A stretch of 64,000 nt of DNA from Penumbrarchaeum sp964445525 (GTDB taxonomy: Archaea > Thermoplasmatota > Penumbrarchaeia > Penumbrarchaeales > Penumbrarchaeaceae), in the NCBI GenBank assembly GCA_964445525.1, contig CAYULA010000007.1, positions 27,476-91,475 of the forward strand. Reading direction: 5' to 3'. The position numbers and the translations under genes are program-made. Shown here in pieces: positions 45,923 through 55,000 of this stretch. The notes beneath the pieces were generated by a model, which worked only from the letters and a program-made list of their open reading frames with translations, did not search any database and had not been told where the DNA came from. The first letter of the stretch is position 1; the number at the start of each line of letters is the position of its first letter.

Positions 45923-45980
45923 GTGGTTCACCCAGCGGTAGGAATCGGTAGCCTAATAAAGAGGCCCATACTTTAATTTG

Positions 45981-46988
45981 ATGATGGAAAACCTTCTTGC
46001 TCCTCTCCATACGGCCGAAATCCCCTATATCGGGAGTCCGGGTGACATGGTCTCCTTCATCGAGGGTGAGGAGAGTTTCCATTATCATGTTCTGGACAGG
46101 TCCTGGCACGGCGGATATCCCGGTATGACCCTGCTCCCGCTTGAGAAAAGAGATGAGATCCTCAAAGGGGAGGGATTGCCTTTCCGTATCGATCTCATGA
46201 AGATCGGGGAGGCTTCCTTGAGGTTCTCGGGTCCTCCACTGTGCGTGGGGAGATTTGTTGATGGCGGGTATGTGCCGTGTCCCGCTTCCAATCCTCCCGC
46301 GGAAGGTTTCTCCCAGTGCATGGAATGCCTGCTTCGGGATATTCCGGATCCCGCATGCGTATTCGAGCCCCACTGCCACGAGGAATCCTGCGGAGCCTCC
46401 TTCTGCCAGGTCCCGCATGTTGTCTATTTCACCTCCTTCAGGTCCTCACTTAAGGTGGGGATGACCCAGTTCAGGAGGATGAGGGAAAGGGCCATGGAAC
46501 AGGGAGCTGATGCCATGCTTCCCCTGTTTCTGTTAAAGGATAGGTTCTCCGCCAGGTCCTACGAGGTGGCGGTTTCCAGGACCCTGGCCATTCCCCAGGT
46601 AGTTAGGGGAAACGTGAAGTTGAGAAATACCACCAAGGCAAAGGACCTTTCAGAAATCGGAAGGGACCTTCTGCAGCTGAAAGAGGACCTCAAAATGATG
46701 TGGGAGGATGTGGAGGCCTCCTCTCATCCCAAAGCTTTCATTCTCGAGGGCCCCGGGCAGTTCAGGATGGAACCCATCCTGATAGATGATTATCCTCTTT
46801 CGGAGCCTCTCCCTTCGAAGCCAAAGAGGTACAAAGGGGACAGGATAAAAGGAACCGTACTGGGATTCAAAGGGAATTATATGTTTTATCGACAGGGTGG
46901 AATCTGGGCTTATCGGCTTGCGGAGGCCCCCGGATCGATCCTTCATACGGATACCAGGTTGGAGGATATGATAATAGCTTCGGAATAG
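45981..46988 (+). CDS. DUF2797 cysteine-rich protein
   Basis: About 335 residues. A Cys/His cluster CMECLLRDIPDPACVFEPHCHEESC is followed by HVVYFTSFRSSLKVGMT and RMRERAMEQGADAMLPLF, the conserved DUF2797 blocks; the VYFTSF...KVGMT arrangement recalls the GIY-YIG nuclease fold, but the family's activity is unproven. The start is ambiguous among TTG 45978, ATG 45981 and ATG 45984. TAATAAA lies about 27 bases upstream, so the gene is probably leaderless. It is divergent from tyrS. Confidence 0.85.
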   Translation: MMENLLAPLHTAEIPYIGSPGDMVSFIEGEESFHYHVLDRSWHGGYPGMTLLPLEKRDEILKGEGLPFRIDLMKIGEASLRFSGPPLCVGRFVDGGYVPCPASNPPAEGFSQCMECLLRDIPDPACVFEPHCHEESCGASFCQVPHVVYFTSFRSSLKVGMTQFRRMRERAMEQGADAMLPLFLLKDRFSARSYEVAVSRTLAIPQVVRGNVKLRNTTKAKDLSEIGRDLLQLKEDLKMMWEDVEASSHPKAFILEGPGQFRMEPILIDDYPLSEPLPSKPKRYKGDRIKGTVLGFKGNYMFYRQGGIWAYRLAEAPGSILHTDTRLEDMIIASE

Positions 46989-47067
46989 GTGGAATAGAAT
47001 AAACCAGGTTTCTTTTATTCATTCAAAATAATACACAGTATTATAGGGTTAATATTTTGAAATGAAT

Positions 47068-47370
47068 TCACTCCAGAAGGTCCTGTTTCCCTTTTGGAAA
47101 GATCAATCCCAGTACGATCAAAATAGGGATGATTATCAATGCGAGATAGAAGACACCTTTCCCAGAAAGCGGGTAGTCCCAGTATCTCGTGATCCAGTAA
47201 ATAAGTCCCATTATTATTAAGAAGAGGACCCCCGACACAACATATCGAAAGGTCCTCTCTCTTTCATAAGGCCAGTCATACCTTCCCCTGGGATATTTGA
47301 ACCCCAGATATCCCAGTAATATTGCCCCGATTACAACGATCACGAGTGAACCCGTTACCACAGGATCCAA
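47068..47370 (-). CDS. Small three-helix membrane protein of the envelope locus
   Basis: 100 residues starting with TTG at 47370, directly after the AAA gene stop (TGATTG), with GGGAGGGATC eight bases upstream. Three transmembrane helices are predicted by eye (LVIVVIGAILLGYLGF, YVVSGVLFLIIMGLIYWI, LALIIIPILIVLGLIF) with a Tyr/Arg/Trp-rich loop between the first two. The family is not recognised. Translational coupling to the AAA gene suggests it is an accessory subunit of that complex. Confidence 0.65.
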   Translation of the reverse strand: MDPVVTGSLVIVVIGAILLGYLGFKYPRGRYDWPYERERTFRYVVSGVLFLIIMGLIYWITRYWDYPLSGKGVFYLALIIIPILIVLGLIFPKGKQDLLE

Positions 47371-50300
47371 TCAGGATCCCTCCCAGTCGTTCAGCTCGTC
47401 GATCTCGTGCTCGATATCCTCGAGGTCATAGACCCTATCCTCCTTCTTCCCCGATCCGGGTTTCGGGGGAGGCGGGGGAGGGGAGCTCTCTTTCGAGGGG
47501 GGATTGTTTTCCTTCGCCTTTTCGGATCTCTTCGAGGAATTGTTGTTTCTCCCCTTCTTCTTCCTCTCGTATTCCCTCCTCAGCTTGTCGTACATCTTGA
47601 TCATCTTCGGAGTGACCGATGGCTTGATCTCGTCGAGGATCTCCTCCACATCATCCATCGTTATCGGCTGAGGCTTCCTCGTTTCCAGGGCCCTCTCCAA
47701 TCCGAGTGATGAAGCTTCCCTGACAAGATTTGCGAGGTCCGCTCCGGAGAATCCATCCGTCTCTTTGGATATCCTGTCTATATCGATATCCTCGGACACA
47801 AACTTTCCCTTCATGTGTATCTTCAGGATCTCGCTCCTGGATATCTCATCCGGAGGAGGCACGTAGATCACCTTGTCGAACCTTCCAGGTCGCATGAGGG
47901 CCGGATCAACCAGGTCAGGCATGTTGGTGGTTGCCACCACGATGATGCCCTCCGCATCGTCCATTCCGTCCATCTCCGAAAGCATTATCGAAAGGACCCT
48001 GGGGGTAACATCATCCGTTGAATAGAAATCCCTCCTCTTTGCTATGGCATCTATCTCATCCAGGAAAAGGATGCAGGGGGACTTCGCCCTGGCTTCCTCG
48101 AAGAGCGAAGCAATCAATCCCTCGGATTCTCCGTACCACTTGGACATCACATCCGAGCATTTCACACCTATCATCTCCACGTTCAGATCCGATGCCACCG
48201 CCCTGAGCATAAGGGTCTTACCGCATCCCGGAGGACCGAAAAGCAGCATACCCTTGGAGGGTTTGACTCCGTATTTGGTGGCCATCTCCGGTTCGAGAAG
48301 TGGCACCATCAAGGCGTTTTTTACCTCTCTCTTAACTTCCTCCAGGCCGCCGATGTCCTTGAATGAAGTTTTTCTGAAACCCACCATGTCCGAGACCTTC
48401 TTTCCCACATCGGAACTTCTGATCTCCTCCACCCCGTAATGAAGCGGAAGGGATTCCTCTCCGAATGCTCTTAGATTGAAGGCAAGTATCGAACCGGGAA
48501 TGCACCCGGCAATGGCAATGCCGGTCCAGAGGGTGAATTCTGCATCCGCCCAGAGGATCGATATCACACCGAAGACGGCAACGATTATCCCGGGCACCGC
48601 CCTTCCTATCCATTTCTTTATGTCCGAACCTATCCGCACATCCCCTTTCTCCCATTTCTTCAGGATCAGATATCCCAGGACCATGGCCGCCCCCCAACCC
48701 AGAAGCCCGAAGAAAGGAATCACGGAACCCATTGTATCCAGAAGTACCGTGGAGATGACATTTGTCTTAACCGTGCCAAGATCGGCGATCTCGTTAACGA
48801 AATCTATGGGACTCCATCCCGAATCCACACCTCTTGAGAATGTAACGAAGCTCCTGTCATTTTCAGGGGATGCAAGGAACGAGAACCAGACGAAGTTGCC
48901 GGAAGGAGCGATCACAAGCAGGAATATACCTGCGGTTATCAACACCAGCGTTCCCATGAAAAGGGACACGGTAACCGCCGCGATCAGCGGTATGGCAAAA
49001 CCGAATCCGAATCCGGCGAGAAATACCGTAAGGAATGAAAAATATGCATATTTCCAGTCGAAGAAACCGCCTATCATCACAACAAGTGAAAATATCAAAA
49101 AGACCCAGCCGAATTCGTCCGATTGATAGGCCACCGATGCGGTCACCAGGACTGCGAGGACTATCATGGATATGTACGGGAGCTTCCATGAGAGCGCGGT
49201 GACGAAAGCTGCGAGTATGAGAACCATCCACCAGGGATAGAAGGGAGCAAAGAACAATCCCAGAACCGACAGAATTCCAAAGGCAGCGGTGCGAAGAACT
49301 AGCTCCTTTTTATTCTCGTCCATGAAAAGGGATTCAAGGCGATTGAACTCCTGATCCCTCTCGCTTCTCTTCCTGGCTTTCTTCTTTCTCTCGTTGATTC
49401 CTTCCCTGATACCTTTTGCCTTGACCGCTCCGAATCCTCCCGCCACGGCGCTGACCAGTACTATACCGGCACCTATCAGCTCCAGATACCGGGGCCTCTC
49501 CTCATCTTCGAATTCCACTGAAAAGGTCTCCTTGTTGATCTCGTAGCGGAAGCTGAATGTCCAGTCGGATCTCGGAACACCCACCTCGAAGTCGTACTCC
49601 TCTCCCTTGTAGGTGACCTTTATTCCGTAGGTTCCATTGTAAACGGTCTGGTTGGTCAGGGCTATTCCGCCCACGGTCTCTGTCTCATAGGAATATGTTG
49701 CGTTGTAGAAGAGAACGGTCGCCCCGTCTGCCGGGGTCTGCTCGGCCTGATCTATCAATGTCAGAATAATGAAACCTGTGTATCTGGGTTCACCGGGGGT
49801 CGGCATCGGGTAGCTGTAGGTCTGTGATCGTGATTTCACCACATGATTGTAGCTGTCATAGGCTTCCACGTGGAAACTGACGGTTGATCCTTCGGGATAG
49901 GGAAGTATCTCGTAGGTCATGTGGGTGTTGTTTACTCTCTGGAAGAAGTTGACCCCGTCTTGAGGATCCGAACCGGGAAGATTGACCGTGTAGAAAATAT
50001 CAGCCCTTTTTATCGCAACCTCCGGATCCCTGGAGGTGATATTTACCACCACGGGTTGGCCGTTCACCGGGTCCTCGGGCCCCCATTCCATGTTCAGATT
50101 CAAATCGAAATCGTCCCCGTTCCATGAACCGTTCTGAACCACGGTGTAGGAGTAGGTTGCGGATGTGAGGGGGTGATTTTTCTCATCATATGCGATTATC
50201 TCGTAGTTGATCGTGTATCCCCCGGGGTAACCGGGGATCTCCGCCTCCATGGTGGTTTGATCGATCCTCTTGAACTGGAAGCCGCCCTTGGCGGAGGTCA

Positions 50301-50568
50301 TTCCTTCGAAGGACCATGTATAACTTACATCGGCTGCATTGATGGTCTGATTGTTGGTTGTCTCTATGAGAAGGTGCATGGGTTCGTTGTTCAGAGGCGA
50401 CCTGTCGTTTACATGGTCGGGGGTCCTCTCGATCTCTATGACCTCCTCGAAAACATTGGTCTCCCACTCGGCACCGGCTTCCTCGCCTGTCAGGATAAGT
50501 GCCAAACCGCACAATATGACGGCAAGGATCATGCCGGAAACCGTGGTGATCCATCCCTGTTTTTTCAT
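47371..50568 (-). CDS. Polytopic membrane protein with two ectodomain repeats and Cdc48-type AAA+ domain
   Basis: 1065 residues. A signal or anchor helix (11-28) precedes an ectodomain to about 355. It contains two homologous beta domains (about 62-143 and 169-252), each with the pattern F-x-R...M..EI..YP.G......AYD..NH....S..YSY, and a prealbumin-like domain (262-345). About ten transmembrane helices follow, from 362 to 705. The C-terminal cytoplasmic AAA+ module has FKDIGGLEEVKREVKNAL, Walker A GPPGCGKT at 778-785, pore loop KWYGESE near 810, Walker B ILFLDEIDA at 833-841, sensor TTNMPD and RPGRFDKV. There is no HExxH protease domain, so it is not FtsH. The tail is Lys- and Pro-rich and ends NDWEGS. 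GGGGGA six bases upstream overlaps the VWA stop. A role in remodelling or extracting envelope proteins is inferred. Confidence 0.85.
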   Translation of the reverse strand: MKKQGWITTVSGMILAVILCGLALILTGEEAGAEWETNVFEEVIEIERTPDHVNDRSPLNNEPMHLLIETTNNQTINAADVSYTWSFEGMTSAKGGFQFKRIDQTTMEAEIPGYPGGYTINYEIIAYDEKNHPLTSATYSYTVVQNGSWNGDDFDLNLNMEWGPEDPVNGQPVVVNITSRDPEVAIKRADIFYTVNLPGSDPQDGVNFFQRVNNTHMTYEILPYPEGSTVSFHVEAYDSYNHVVKSRSQTYSYPMPTPGEPRYTGFIILTLIDQAEQTPADGATVLFYNATYSYETETVGGIALTNQTVYNGTYGIKVTYKGEEYDFEVGVPRSDWTFSFRYEINKETFSVEFEDEERPRYLELIGAGIVLVSAVAGGFGAVKAKGIREGINERKKKARKRSERDQEFNRLESLFMDENKKELVLRTAAFGILSVLGLFFAPFYPWWMVLILAAFVTALSWKLPYISMIVLAVLVTASVAYQSDEFGWVFLIFSLVVMIGGFFDWKYAYFSFLTVFLAGFGFGFAIPLIAAVTVSLFMGTLVLITAGIFLLVIAPSGNFVWFSFLASPENDRSFVTFSRGVDSGWSPIDFVNEIADLGTVKTNVISTVLLDTMGSVIPFFGLLGWGAAMVLGYLILKKWEKGDVRIGSDIKKWIGRAVPGIIVAVFGVISILWADAEFTLWTGIAIAGCIPGSILAFNLRAFGEESLPLHYGVEEIRSSDVGKKVSDMVGFRKTSFKDIGGLEEVKREVKNALMVPLLEPEMATKYGVKPSKGMLLFGPPGCGKTLMLRAVASDLNVEMIGVKCSDVMSKWYGESEGLIASLFEEARAKSPCILFLDEIDAIAKRRDFYSTDDVTPRVLSIMLSEMDGMDDAEGIIVVATTNMPDLVDPALMRPGRFDKVIYVPPPDEISRSEILKIHMKGKFVSEDIDIDRISKETDGFSGADLANLVREASSLGLERALETRKPQPITMDDVEEILDEIKPSVTPKMIKMYDKLRREYERKKKGRNNNSSKRSEKAKENNPPSKESSPPPPPPKPGSGKKEDRVYDLEDIEHEIDELNDWEGS

Positions 50569-50580
50569 CTCTTTTCCCCC

Positions 50581-51966
50581 TTAGGCTCCCACTCCTACTT
50601 TCTGCTTCTCGATGATCTTCTTCTTGATGGTCGCCCTTTTGGCTATACCCAGAGCGGCCAGTCCGGCAAGCATGTATTCTACCGGGACGGTAGCGGTCTG
50701 ACCAATTGTTACCGGGGCGACATTGGGTGTGGCGGTTATCACGGGTGCCACGTTCACGGAAGGTGCCACAACCGGAACGGACGGAGGAGGCGGAACAGGT
50801 GCGGGTGCCACGGCGGGCGGCGGCGGTGGCGGAGGTGGCAGGGGCGGAGGAAGGGACCGGATAACATTCACGTAGAATGCAGGTATCTCCCTTGTCCGGT
50901 TCTCCCCTATCCAGTCCGTATAGGCAACCTCGCTCTCATCCTTGAATACCCTGGTTCTTCCTTCGGCCTCCGATGAGGTGATTTCAAACCTTACCGACCA
51001 GTTCTGTCCGATCATAACATGGGGAACTGTCCATGAGAGTACGGTGCCATCGGTTTCATTCAGCTCGAATCCACCGGTAATATTGACGGAATCATGTACA
51101 TATTCAAGCTCCTCGGAAAGATGCGCCCTCACGGTGAGGTTCATGCCTGCGGTGTAATTGTAGAACTGATCGGATATCTTCATATAGATGCTGACCAGCT
51201 CCTCGGCGGTTTCCGCCTTGTAGAATTGACCGCCGGTGTAATCGGACATCCACCTCAGGGAACTCTCGTCCAGCTCGGGACCCAGACCGATGGTGTATAA
51301 TTTCACATCGTTTTCCACCAGACGATCCATCTGTGCAAGAGTTACATTGGCAGAGGGAGGATCCGGTACGCCATCTGTGAAGAACAAGGCTATCTTTTGG
51401 TTTTCCTCGTTTCCGAATGTCTCGAACTCGGTATTGACCAGGTCAATCGCGTCCTGGAAATTGGTCTGGCCCTGGGGAGCCGACTTGGCAAGGGCATCCA
51501 GATCGGCGTGGACCTGGGCGTATGCTGAGGTTAGATGATGAAATAGTGATGCGGTGTTGTCGAATTTTATCACCGCAGCCCTGTCAAAGGGAGCTATCAT
51601 GTTGTTTACATATTCATGAGCCGCAAGAATTCTCAGGACCTGGCCATCGTAGGTTTCCAGTGATCCTGAATGATCCATGATGAATACCACATCCTGGGGA
51701 GCAAGTGTGATCCCTTTTGTTCCGGCTCCCTGAACGGTAAGTGTAACGTGGGTGCTGTTTGGAACATTGTCCGATGAGGACCTCCAGAATGATTCATCGG
51801 AAGAGGAAATTCTGGGCAGAAGATATCCTCCTCCTATCCGGGCTGTATCGCCTTCTGAAGAACCTGCAAACGATGACAGCGTCATGATCGATATCAATAG
51901 TAGGAAAAAGATCAATCTGCGGTATCCGTTCTTTTTCTGTCCTCTTGACGATATCTTCCACGTCAT
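50581..51966 (-). CDS. Secreted VWA-domain protein with proline-rich stalk and C-terminal anchor
   Basis: 461 residues from ATG 51966. A signal peptide (RLIFFLLLISIMTLSSFAGSS) precedes a VWA domain with MIDAS residues Asp98, Ser100 and Ser102 in DHSGS, Thr168 in QGQTNF and Asp198 in FTDGVPD, all consistent with metal-dependent ligand binding. A beta domain (about 265-365) with sequons follows, then a proline stalk (SLPPPLPPPPPPPP), a Val/Ala/Pro-rich stretch and a short hydrophobic segment YMLAGLAALGIAKRATIKKK. It lies 12 bases upstream of the membrane-AAA gene and 80 bases downstream of the giant surface protein gene, so it likely acts with both. An adhesion or assembly role outside the cell is inferred. 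Confidence 0.82.
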   Translation of the reverse strand: MTWKISSRGQKKNGYRRLIFFLLLISIMTLSSFAGSSEGDTARIGGGYLLPRISSSDESFWRSSSDNVPNSTHVTLTVQGAGTKGITLAPQDVVFIMDHSGSLETYDGQVLRILAAHEYVNNMIAPFDRAAVIKFDNTASLFHHLTSAYAQVHADLDALAKSAPQGQTNFQDAIDLVNTEFETFGNEENQKIALFFTDGVPDPPSANVTLAQMDRLVENDVKLYTIGLGPELDESSLRWMSDYTGGQFYKAETAEELVSIYMKISDQFYNYTAGMNLTVRAHLSEELEYVHDSVNITGGFELNETDGTVLSWTVPHVMIGQNWSVRFEITSSEAEGRTRVFKDESEVAYTDWIGENRTREIPAFYVNVIRSLPPPLPPPPPPPPAVAPAPVPPPPSVPVVAPSVNVAPVITATPNVAPVTIGQTATVPVEYMLAGLAALGIAKRATIKKKIIEKQKVGVGA

Positions 51967-52021
51967 CCGGTCATTACACCCCTTTGATTCGTTCAATAAG
52001 GTTTTGTGCAAATTATCAAAG

Positions 52022-52045
52022 GGAGAGACGGTTGACCGTCTCCCC
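52022..52045. repeat. Hairpin between giant gene and VWA gene
   Basis: GAGACGG and CCGTCTC pair across a TTGA loop, with further pairs after one mismatch. On the leftward strand it follows the giant gene stop and is succeeded by CCCTTTGATAATTT, so it may attenuate transcription into the VWA and AAA genes rather than end it. Confidence 0.45.
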
Positions 52046-52046
52046 T

Positions 52047-55000
52047 TTATTTGGAGCCCTCATCTTCCCAGTTCATTTCCTCGGATGATTTCTCCTTCTT
52101 CTTGAACGGATTCCTGATCAGTTTTTTATCCGATTCATTTTTTGGCTCATCGGTTTTTGATCTGGGAAGGGCCCCCTCCTTTGACTCAACGTCCGGCTCC
52201 TGATTCTTCTTCATCCCCTCGCCCTTTGCCCATTTGGTGATCACTCCTGTGTAGGCAAGGACGAATATCAGGATCACAAGAAGGATGAAAAGGATCAACC
52301 AGATCAGTGGAAGGTATTCGGTGAATGACTCGATAAAGGTATTCTTTTCCTCATATTCCTTGACGTTGAGCATCCCCGACATCACCCTCTCGTTTCCGAG
52401 CTTGTCGGTGGTCCTTATCTGGAATACGTGCGAGCCTCCCTCAACTCCCGAGGTGGGCCAGAACAGAACGAAGGTATCCGGATTGGAGGAGTTGGCGTCG
52501 GGAGTCATTTCCCTCCATCCCTGGGAATCGATGTTTATCATCACCGTCTCGACTCCGGAGGGGTCCTCCACCGTAGCCTCGAAAACAACGGATTTCCCTT
52601 CCTTGACCTCTCCTTCGTTGATCTGCTGATCGCCCACTATCCAGTAATAATCCATGTCTATGTCCGGACCGGTGTTGTCCACCTTTATTCCGTATGACGA
52701 TGCCATGGTGTTTCCGGCCCTGTCCAGGCATTCCACCTTGATCAGATGATCGCCGTCCTTGACCGTTCTGGTATCGAAGAGATATTCGTAGTACAGACCT
52801 CCCTCGCCCCTGTAGATCTCGAATGGGGCCCTCTCGTCTATGGACAGCTGTACCTGCCTTATCCCAATGGAATCATATGCATAGAACCGCAGGGTCTGGA
52901 CGCCGGAAAAGGACTGTCCGGGAACTATTGTTGCCTGGGATATGATCGGTGCTGTGTTGTCAACCACCACCTCTATATCGAAATCGGTCCTGTGGTCCGC
53001 CTCGTCCTCGGTCATGATGGTTATCCTGTGTTTTCCGTCTATCACCTTGGTGCTGTTCCAGGGTTTTGTCACCTCGATCCAGGTGGTTCCGTCTATGGCA
53101 TAATATACGGCACCCGGGAACACATCTTCGGTATAGGCTCTCACAACGAATAGTCCGCTAATCAGCTGGTCCTTGACGGGTGCTTCCACTACAAGGTCCG
53201 GTGCGTTGTTGTCGATGTTGAAATCCACGGTCTCGGTCGTGACCGTCTTTCCCGAGAGGTCCGTTACCGATGCGTTCGTCTTGTATGTTCCATCAGGAAG
53301 CGTCTTTGTGTCCAGCATGTACTCGTAGTATCCCGAAAGGCTGTTCAGGGACATCCTCTTCTCCATGCCCGCGATGTTGATCTTAACCTGATCTATGCCT
53401 ACCCCGTCGCTTGCGGCAATCCTGAATATATACGAGCCCTCTATGAACTCATTTTCCGTGGGTCCCGCTCCGGAGATCTCCGGGTCGTTGTTATCCACGA
53501 TCACCATCATGGACTCTGTAGTAACATGACCCGCAAGATCGGTGGCCCTGATTGTAACTTCATGGGGGCCGTCGGTGACAAGCTCGGTATTCCATCCTAT
53601 GGAAACCGGCTGCCAGGAAGCACCGTCGATGTTGTAGTCGGTTCCCTTCTTGAATACATCGCTGTTTATCACATCGAAGAAGTAGGTACCGGAAACAATT
53701 TCACCCTCTTTTGGTGAATTGATATTGATGGTCGGGGCCCTGTTATCGACGTTGAAGGAGACGGGTCCGTAGGTATATGATTTTCCTGTCAGGTCATATG
53801 CGATGGCGGTTACGTTCCTCACACCGTCCTCGCCCGCACCCCAGGTTATGGTATTCGAGGAATACTCGTAATAACCTGTCTGCGCGTTGAAGGGAACCTG
53901 TGCATCCAGATCGTATACCTGGATGCGGACATAATCTATTCCAACGATATCGAAAGCCGTCACCCTGATGGTGATTACTCCCTCCACGAACTCGTTGGAG
54001 ACGGGTGATGTTATCGTGCAGGTTGGTGCGATGTTGTCCATGAAGATATCGAAGGTAACGGATGAATACCAACCGGCCTTGTCGTATGCGTTGAAGGTTA
54101 CCGTATGTCCCCCGTCATTGAAAGATCTCGTATCCAGCAAGAAGGATGCATTCGCCCAATCCCCTGTCATCTCGTAGGAAAGCTGTATGGGTTCATTCTC
54201 GTCTATCCTGTAGGTGACCCTGTTCAGATAGACGTCCCTGGCAAACATGTTGATCGGTGTCTCTCCGGATAAAATCTTCCCGTTTCCCAGTTCGTTAAGA
54301 ACTATCTCCGGAGAATGGGTATCGACATTGAACAGTACGGGCCCGATGACAAGTTCCTTGCCGGACAGATCTGTTATGGTGACGGTAATGTTGTAATCAC
54401 CGTCCGGGATCAGGGTCACATCCGTCCTGAACTCGTAATATCCCGTGGCCGAGTTGTAGCTCATTGAAAGGTCTCCGGTCAGACCGGGGAAATCCAGTCC
54501 TATCATCACTCCCTCCACTCCCACAATGTCGGATGCTACCACCCTGAATGTGGGTGTCAGTTCGGTCACGTAAGCATTCTCCCCGGGATATGAGATCGTA
54601 CCCACTGGCGAAAAGTTATCGATTATTACATTGACCGATGTGGTGGTTACATGTCCCGCATCATCCAGTGATCTTATGGTGATCATGTGATTGCCGTCGC
54701 CGAAATTGGAGGTATTCAGAGGGACCGAAACATCCACCCATCCGGTTCCGTCCACATTGTATTCGGTCCGGTTGAGGAATATGTCGGTTGTGTTGACGGC
54801 AATGACCACATAGCCATCCAGGAAATCACCGGGAAGAGGATTGACAACCCTGAGGACCGGGGCATTGTTGTCTATCTTGAAACTGACCTCGGAAGAAACG
54901 GTCTCCTTGCCGCTCAGATCATATCCTGTTGCCGTGCAGTTGTAATTTCCATCCGTTTTCAATGTCGTATCGGTGGTGAACTCCCAGTAGCCCGAAGATG

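Noticed and set aside
47371..50568. Identification as FtsH
   Set aside because: The AAA module is present but no HExxH zinc-protease motif or peptidase domain follows it.
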